From NCBI GenBank assembly GCA_947253995.1, contig CAMYBM010000010.1:1-17067 (forward strand): a stretch of DNA of 17,067 bases, in the 5' to 3' direction. How positions within the stretch are numbered: the first letter of the stretch is position 1; each line of letters opens with the position of its first letter. Shown in pieces: positions 13,247 through 17,067 of the stretch. The translations under genes were made by a program, and so were the position numbers. The DNA is from an uncultured Candidatus Saccharibacteria bacterium. Lineage in GTDB: Bacteria; Patescibacteriota; Saccharimonadia; Saccharimonadales; Saccharimonadaceae. The notes under the pieces are model-generated. The model had not been told where the DNA came from and did no database searches. It saw nothing but the letters and a program-made list of their open reading frames with translations.

Positions 13247-15331
13247 TTACCTGACGGTAGGCGCAAGGACGACGCGCAACGAGTCGCCGTAGTTCGCGTA
13301 GCCATCGGATACGTTCGCGCTGAAAACCCCGCTGTCCGGCCAAAGAGCTTGGCTGCCACGCTTGAACCAGGGACAAAGAGAAGAAACAAATTCTGCATTC
13401 TGACCATACCATTGGTTGGTACTGCCGCTGCCTTGACCATTGTTTGTCTCGTATAAGGCTTGGCCGCCACAAGATTCATAGGTACAGGAGTTAAAGCTGT
13501 CTGTCTTGTAGTAGAGGTTAGCGTAAGGTGGGTGAGGAGCATTGGTATAGAAGTAATAGGTGGCTTGGCCGCTAGTGTTATCGGAAGTGTAAGCGGCCGA
13601 AACGTACTCAGTGCCACCACCAGCAAGATCGTAGATACCGCTAGTGTTGTTGGTAGTACTAGCAAGCTGACCTAGGTTGCCATTGTAGGCACGTTGTAAG
13701 TTGCTTGTACTGCAGGCAGATTGAGTGCCTAGGGTACCACCATCATCGTAGACAGTACCGTTTCCGGACGCACTTGGACCGCCGCAGCCGGTGGTACCGA
13801 TGCTATGGTGACCGTCTAGAGTACGAGTTTGGTATTGCTTATTGATCTGGACGTTATTGTGACCGGCACCATAGCGGCTAGCACTCAGATAAACAATTGC
13901 ACCCCAATCACTGTTGGTTGGCATCCGGGAGCTAAAGGTGTCTAAGTGATGGCTGTTTTTGTAATCCTGATCGCCATAGGTGTTAGCTGGATCCTTGACG
14001 CCTAACGATTTAGCAATAGTGTAAAAGCTGCCAAGCTTATGATCTACACCCTCGTCTTCGCCGGACAGATGCCGCTGGTTTGGTAGAATGGTTGGGTCAG
14101 TGGAGGTGCCGGTAGTCTCAAACTTGCCAACCCAGATGCCATTAAGCTCCTTGGTGCCAAAGGTAAAAGCTGGATGGGTTGACCAGGTAGTTGAGTTAAG
14201 GGTACTGGCAGTCGTCGGGTAGCTACGATCAAGGTTACATGCTGTGCGGTAGTCGTGATTGGCGCCAGTAGTACATTTAGCTGGGTGCTTCTTTGGAGTG
14301 TTGACGGTTTCAAAGACAATGTTGAAGTTTTCCGGGTTGACCGGTTTGTCGGTACCATCACGACGCATTACCTCGTAGGCGTAACGTGGGATGTAGACCC
14401 AGAAACCAAGAATGTCGGCTTGGTCAATCACCCTATCCTTACCTTGGTATTTGTCGAGAGTTTCCTTCTTTACTGTTACAGCGTTTGCCCACTGCTTCTT
14501 GCCATAGTCGTACCAGTTACCTGGATTGGTTTTATCTTCCGGGTTAGCAATAGTGGTCCATTTGGCATAATCGTTGGTACCAGTGTATTTGACTGGGATC
14601 ATGTTTCTGTCGAGGTCAACTTTGCAGTCACTCTTAGCGTCGCCTGAGCGGCAAATTGAGTTTGGTACTACCGGCTTCGGGGCTGGTTTAGCGGTGACGG
14701 TATAGGTAATGGTAGTTTGGTAAGTACCGGTAGGGAGAGTAGCAGGATTAAGGTTAGCGGCATAGAGTACCTTGGTCGTACAGTTAGTGAGACTGGTACA
14801 AGGGTTAGGGTTGGTATTAGAGCTATGGGTAGGATTAGCTGGGGCTACGTCAAGGATGGTAGCGGTAGTTGGCACGGTTGATGCTGTTGGGATGGGATTA
14901 AAGTGAGAGGAGTGTGAGAGTTTATTTGGGTTGGTGTTGGTTAGAGTATAGCCCCATTGGTTAGTACCTAAGGCTTGGTTGTTAGTTGTAAGACTAGGGA
15001 TTTGGTGGGAAGAGTTTAGAGTGTTAGTCAGGGCGTTACTGGTAGCTTGCATCGTGAGGTTGAAGCCATAGGGATTAGTAGCGGTAACGTGGAGGTTGGC
15101 GGTTGTAGTGTAAAGTGAGGAGGTAGAGTTGTAGGTGAAAGGTTGCTCGTCTTCGATGTCTAGGGTAACGTTATTGACGTGAGCGTACTGTGTCCCGCCC
15201 GGGCCGAGAACGGCCTGGGCGGGAGTAGTACTCGCAAGAAAAATACCCGTCATAACAATAGCTGCCACGGCAAAATTATTCAGCTTTCGCATCTGACAAT
15301 GTAAACATCCTAGGTTACATGAGCGTTGCAT
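13247..15331 (-). CDS. Secreted surface protein B with SUMF1/C-type-lectin-fold domain and hypervariable tail
   Basis: A 694-residue exported protein. The N terminus has a short Cys-containing extension before the signal peptide proper (MRKLNNFAVAAIVMTGIFL from residue 14; cleavage near AQA, residue 40). A Thr/Asn-rich beta-type domain spans about 55-215 (ending YQTTITYTVTAKPAPKP), then a CRSGD...C.VDLD linker (227-241). The SUMF1/FGE-like region has PRYAYEVMRRDGTD, GIWVGKFETTGT, DWGAIVYLSASRYGAG, NTSGIYDLAGG and CTYESCGGQALYE, and the tail WFKRG...W...SLRVVLAP closes the lectin fold. ATG 15331 has AGGAGA upstream, favouring it over Met14. No wall or membrane anchor is visible. It is nearly identical to gene C over long stretches, except in the last 50 codons. 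Likely a displayed or secreted binding protein (inference). Confidence 0.87.
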   Translation of the reverse strand: MQRSCNLGCLHCQMRKLNNFAVAAIVMTGIFLASTTPAQAVLGPGGTQYAHVNNVTLDIEDEQPFTYNSTSSLYTTTANLHVTATNPYGFNLTMQATSNALTNTLNSSHQIPSLTTNNQALGTNQWGYTLTNTNPNKLSHSSHFNPIPTASTVPTTATILDVAPANPTHSSNTNPNPCTSLTNCTTKVLYAANLNPATLPTGTYQTTITYTVTAKPAPKPVVPNSICRSGDAKSDCKVDLDRNMIPVKYTGTNDYAKWTTIANPEDKTNPGNWYDYGKKQWANAVTVKKETLDKYQGKDRVIDQADILGFWVYIPRYAYEVMRRDGTDKPVNPENFNIVFETVNTPKKHPAKCTTGANHDYRTACNLDRSYPTTASTLNSTTWSTHPAFTFGTKELNGIWVGKFETTGTSTDPTILPNQRHLSGEDEGVDHKLGSFYTIAKSLGVKDPANTYGDQDYKNSHHLDTFSSRMPTNSDWGAIVYLSASRYGAGHNNVQINKQYQTRTLDGHHSIGTTGCGGPSASGNGTVYDDGGTLGTQSACSTSNLQRAYNGNLGQLASTTNNTSGIYDLAGGGTEYVSAAYTSDNTSGQATYYFYTNAPHPPYANLYYKTDSFNSCTYESCGGQALYETNNGQGSGSTNQWYGQNAEFVSSLCPWFKRGSQALWPDSGVFSANVSDGYANYGDSLRVVLAPTVR
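13286..13408 (-). other. Hypervariable region (candidate DGR variable repeat) of gene B
   Basis: Codons 642-682 of gene B. In the hand alignment with gene C (15572-15691), 18 of about 40 codons change the amino acid. There are about 22 first/second-position changes and about 4 third-position changes, plus one codon indel. Invariant bases (Trp, Gly, Val-Phe and Ala codons) separate the variable ones. Confidence 0.65.
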
Positions 15332-15371
15332 ATGTTTCTCCTACTGTTTGTTTAACCCCAAATTGGTTATT

Positions 15372-15377
15372 ATTATA
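15372..15377 (-). promoter_or_regulatory. -10 element of surface protein B
   Basis: TATAAT on the minus strand about 40 bases before ATG 15331, allowing a leader with the AGGAGA ribosome site. The expected -35 position is only T-rich. Confidence 0.5.
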
Positions 15378-15468
15378 GTAGCAAACTATAGTTAAAAAAG
15401 AAAGTACGCCCAAATTCGTCGCTACAAGACCGAACGGTGTTAAAAAGCTATTTCTAGCGCGCCAGATG

Positions 15469-15492
15469 CAGCACGAAGAGCCGCCGGTGCTG
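15469..15492. repeat. Inverted repeat downstream of gene C
   Basis: CAGCAC (15469-15474) and GTGCTG (15487-15492), 12-base loop, in the 201-base gap between genes B and C, about 40 bases past the stop of C. DGR targets often have a hairpin after the variable repeat, but this one is short and distant. A weaker GCTA/TAGC stem with five T residues at 15442-15458 may serve as terminator. Confidence 0.3.
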
Positions 15493-15532
15493 GAGGATCC
15501 GCTGTCACTCTACCCTGCCCTGATCTCTGAAG

Positions 15533-17067
15533 TTACCTGACGGCCGGCGCAAGGACAACCCGCAACGAGTCGTAGTTGTTCGCGTCGCCATTGTCCACGT
15601 GCGCGTTGAAAACCCCACTGTACGACCAATACGCGCCGCCACGCTTGACCCAGGGATAATCAGAAGAAGCAAAATATGCATACTGACCATGCCATTGGTT
15701 AGTAGTACCGTAGTCTTGGCCATTGTTGGTCTCGTATAAGGCTTGACCGCCGCAAGATTCATAGGTGCAGGAGTTGAAGCTGTATCTGTCTGTCTTGTAA
15801 TAGAGGTTAGCGTAAGGGCGACGAGGAGTATTGGTAAAGCTGCCAGTGGTTTGGCCACTAGTGTTGTCGGCGGTGTAAGCGGCCGAAACGTACTCGTCAC
15901 CACCGCCAGCAAGATCATAGATGCCGCTAGTGTTGTTGGTAGTACTAGCAAGCTGACCAAGGCTGCCGTTATAGGCACGCTGCAGGTTGCTTGTGCTGCA
16001 AGCAGATTGAGTACCGAGGGTTCCGCCGTCATTGTAGGTACTGTTCTTGTCACCGGCTGAGCTTGGGCCACAGCCGGTAGTGCCGGAGCTATTGTTACCG
16101 TCTAGGGTACGAGTTTGGTATTGCTTATTTATCTGAACATTACCATGACCGGCACCATAACGGCTGGCACTTAGGTAGGCAATTGCGCCCCAATCACTGT
16201 TGGTTGGCATCCGGGAGCTGAAGGTATCTAAGTGGTGGCTGTTTTGGGTGATGACAACATTTGCCTGATCGCCATAGGTGTTAGCTGGATCCTTGACGCC
16301 TAGCGATTTAGCAATAGCGTAAAAGCGACCAATCTTCCGATCTACGCCCTTATCTTCGCCGGATAGATGCCGCTGGTTTGGCAGAATGGTTGGATTAGTG
16401 GAGGTACCGGTAGTTTCGAACTTGCCAACCCAAATGCCATTAAGTTCCTTGGTGCCAAAGGTAAAGGCTGGATGAGTTGACCAGGTAGAGTCATCGAGAC
16501 CATAGCTACCTGTTGGATAACTACGATCAAGGCCACATGCCGTGCGGTAGTCGTGATTGATGCCGGTCGTACATTTAGCTGGGTGCTTCTTTGGAGTGTT
16601 AGCGGTTTCAAAGACAATGTTGAAGTTCTCCGGGTCGACTGGTTTGTCCGTACCATCGCGGCGCATTACCTCGTAGGCGTAACGTGGGACGTAGGTATAG
16701 TAACCAAGGACGTCTTGTTCGTCAAGGGTGGTAGTTTTGCCTTGGTATTTGTCTAGAGTCTCCTTCTTTACTGTCACAGCGTTTGCCCACTGCTTCTTGC
16801 CGTAGTCGTACCAGTCGCCTGGGTTAGTGGTATCTTCCGGGTGAGCAATGGTGGTCCATTCGGCACGATCGTTGGTACCAGTGTATTTGACTGGGATCAT
16901 GTTTTTGTCGAGGTCAACTTTGCAGTCACTCTTAGTATCGCCTGAGCGGCAAATTGAGTTTGGTACTACCGGCTTTGGGGCTGGTTTAGCGGTGACGGTA
17001 TAGGTAATGGTGGTTTGGTAAGTACCGGTAGGGAGAGTAGCGGGATTAAGGTTAGCGGCATAGAGTA
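15533..17067 (-). CDS. Secreted surface protein C (partial, 5' end beyond window) with hypervariable tail
   Basis: The reading frame is open to the right edge. There is no in-frame ATG between 16900 and 17065, and the translation upstream of Met 16900 continues as LYAANLNPATLPTGTYQTTI and on through CRSGDTKSDC, matching gene B residues 189-243 with two substitutions. The true start and signal peptide are therefore outside, and ATG 16900 is internal. The visible 511 codons hold the end of the beta-type domain, the two-Cys linker, and the SUMF1/FGE-like region (PRYAYEVMRRDGTD, GIWVGKFETTGT, DWGAIAYLSASRYGAG, NTSGIYDLAGG, CTYESCGGQALYE). The lectin-fold tail is WVKRGG..YWSYSGVF... SLRVVLAPAVR. 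It is a tandem paralogue of gene B; homology to B stops right at the stop codon. Binding role inferred. Confidence 0.87.
   Translation of the reverse strand, partial: LYAANLNPATLPTGTYQTTITYTVTAKPAPKPVVPNSICRSGDTKSDCKVDLDKNMIPVKYTGTNDRAEWTTIAHPEDTTNPGDWYDYGKKQWANAVTVKKETLDKYQGKTTTLDEQDVLGYYTYVPRYAYEVMRRDGTDKPVDPENFNIVFETANTPKKHPAKCTTGINHDYRTACGLDRSYPTGSYGLDDSTWSTHPAFTFGTKELNGIWVGKFETTGTSTNPTILPNQRHLSGEDKGVDRKIGRFYAIAKSLGVKDPANTYGDQANVVITQNSHHLDTFSSRMPTNSDWGAIAYLSASRYGAGHGNVQINKQYQTRTLDGNNSSGTTGCGPSSAGDKNSTYNDGGTLGTQSACSTSNLQRAYNGSLGQLASTTNNTSGIYDLAGGGDEYVSAAYTADNTSGQTTGSFTNTPRRPYANLYYKTDRYSFNSCTYESCGGQALYETNNGQDYGTTNQWHGQYAYFASSDYPWVKRGGAYWSYSGVFNAHVDNGDANNYDSLRVVLAPAVR
15572..15691 (-). other. 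Hypervariable region (candidate DGR variable repeat) of gene C
   Basis: Forty codons aligned to 13286-13408 of gene B. Several stretches look close to an AAY-rich template, for example the codons GAC AAT GGC GAC GCG AAC. The identical segment GACTCGTTGCG right after it in both genes could be the fixed initiation sequence (IMH). Confidence 0.65.

Noticed and set aside
15292..15331. CNLGCLHC at the N terminus of protein B has the CxxxCxxC spacing of radical-SAM enzymes.
   Set aside because: It precedes a signal peptide in a secreted protein and no SAM domain follows; if translation began at Met14 it would not even be made.
15442..15458. GCTAGAAATAGC on the minus strand resembles the tetraloop of engineered Cas9 guide RNA scaffolds.
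   Set aside because: Only 12 bases match, the rest of the scaffold is absent and no cas gene or repeat array is nearby. It is a chance GAAA-loop hairpin, at most a weak terminator.
13225..16071. Long alternative frames within the surface genes (e.g. 13225-13665, 15505-16071, 14255-14647).
   Set aside because: They recur in A, B and C only because the paralogues share sequence; their Thr/Leu-rich translations are frame-shifted echoes of the real genes.
16898..16900. ATG 16900 as start of gene C.
   Set aside because: The frame stays open to the window edge and encodes the same linker and beta domain as gene B residues 189-243, so this Met is internal.
1..17067. CRISPR arrays, tRNA or rRNA genes, insertion sequences, integrase or phage genes.
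   Set aside because: None was seen on either strand by reading; the only repeated sequences are the three paralogous surface genes and short palindromes.

Overview
The window looks like a chromosomal segment of a small-genome bacterium of the Patescibacteria/CPR, most probably a Saccharibacterium (TM7). This is inferred from the gene set (eukaryote/archaeal-type dimeric GlyRS, short RecO, TRM11-like methylase, L27 of the usual patescibacterial form, PcsB-like CHAP hydrolase, large secreted SUMF1/C-type-lectin proteins), very tight spacing, and use of TGA as a stop (histidine-kinase-like gene, 2418-2420). That stop argues against the TGA=Gly code of Gracilibacteria/Absconditabacteria. The taxon is inference; no rRNA is present.

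Layout. 2-3110 (minus): a histidine-kinase-like gene, a receiver-only response regulator and recO overlap as an operon, followed by glyS from its own promoter. 3162-3848 (minus): a single-span membrane protein with its own terminator. 3916-5970 (minus): secreted lectin-fold protein A. 6045-8635 (minus): overlapping operon of a flippase-like membrane protein, xseA and xseB. 8680-10187 (plus): a TRM11-type methyltransferase and rpmA with a strong terminator. 10287-13161 (minus): a second response regulator, an S41 carboxy-terminal protease and a coiled-coil/CHAP cell-wall hydrolase, each with its own promoter. 13247-17067 (minus): secreted lectin-fold proteins B and C, tandem paralogues of A; C runs off the right edge.

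The most interesting signal is in A, B and C. Each ends in the RGG...W...LRVVL tail of the SUMF1/FGE C-type-lectin fold. Between B and C this tail differs almost only at first and second codon positions of scattered codons, on an otherwise near-identical backbone. That is the footprint expected of adenine-directed mutagenesis by a diversity-generating retroelement (DGR). Neither a reverse transcriptase nor a template repeat is in the window, so the assignment is an inference about a system whose engine would lie outside it, probably beyond the right edge or elsewhere in the genome. The three paralogues are also mosaics of one another.

A second pattern is regulatory. Seven first-in-transcript genes carry a -10 hexamer (usually TGnTATAAT) only 6-8 bases before the start codon, which predicts leaderless mRNAs. 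Genes inside operons, rpmA and surface proteins A and B have Shine-Dalgarno sequences. Taken together, the right half (protease, CHAP hydrolase, lectin-fold proteins) reads as a cell-envelope and surface-display neighbourhood, plausibly used in contact with a host cell.
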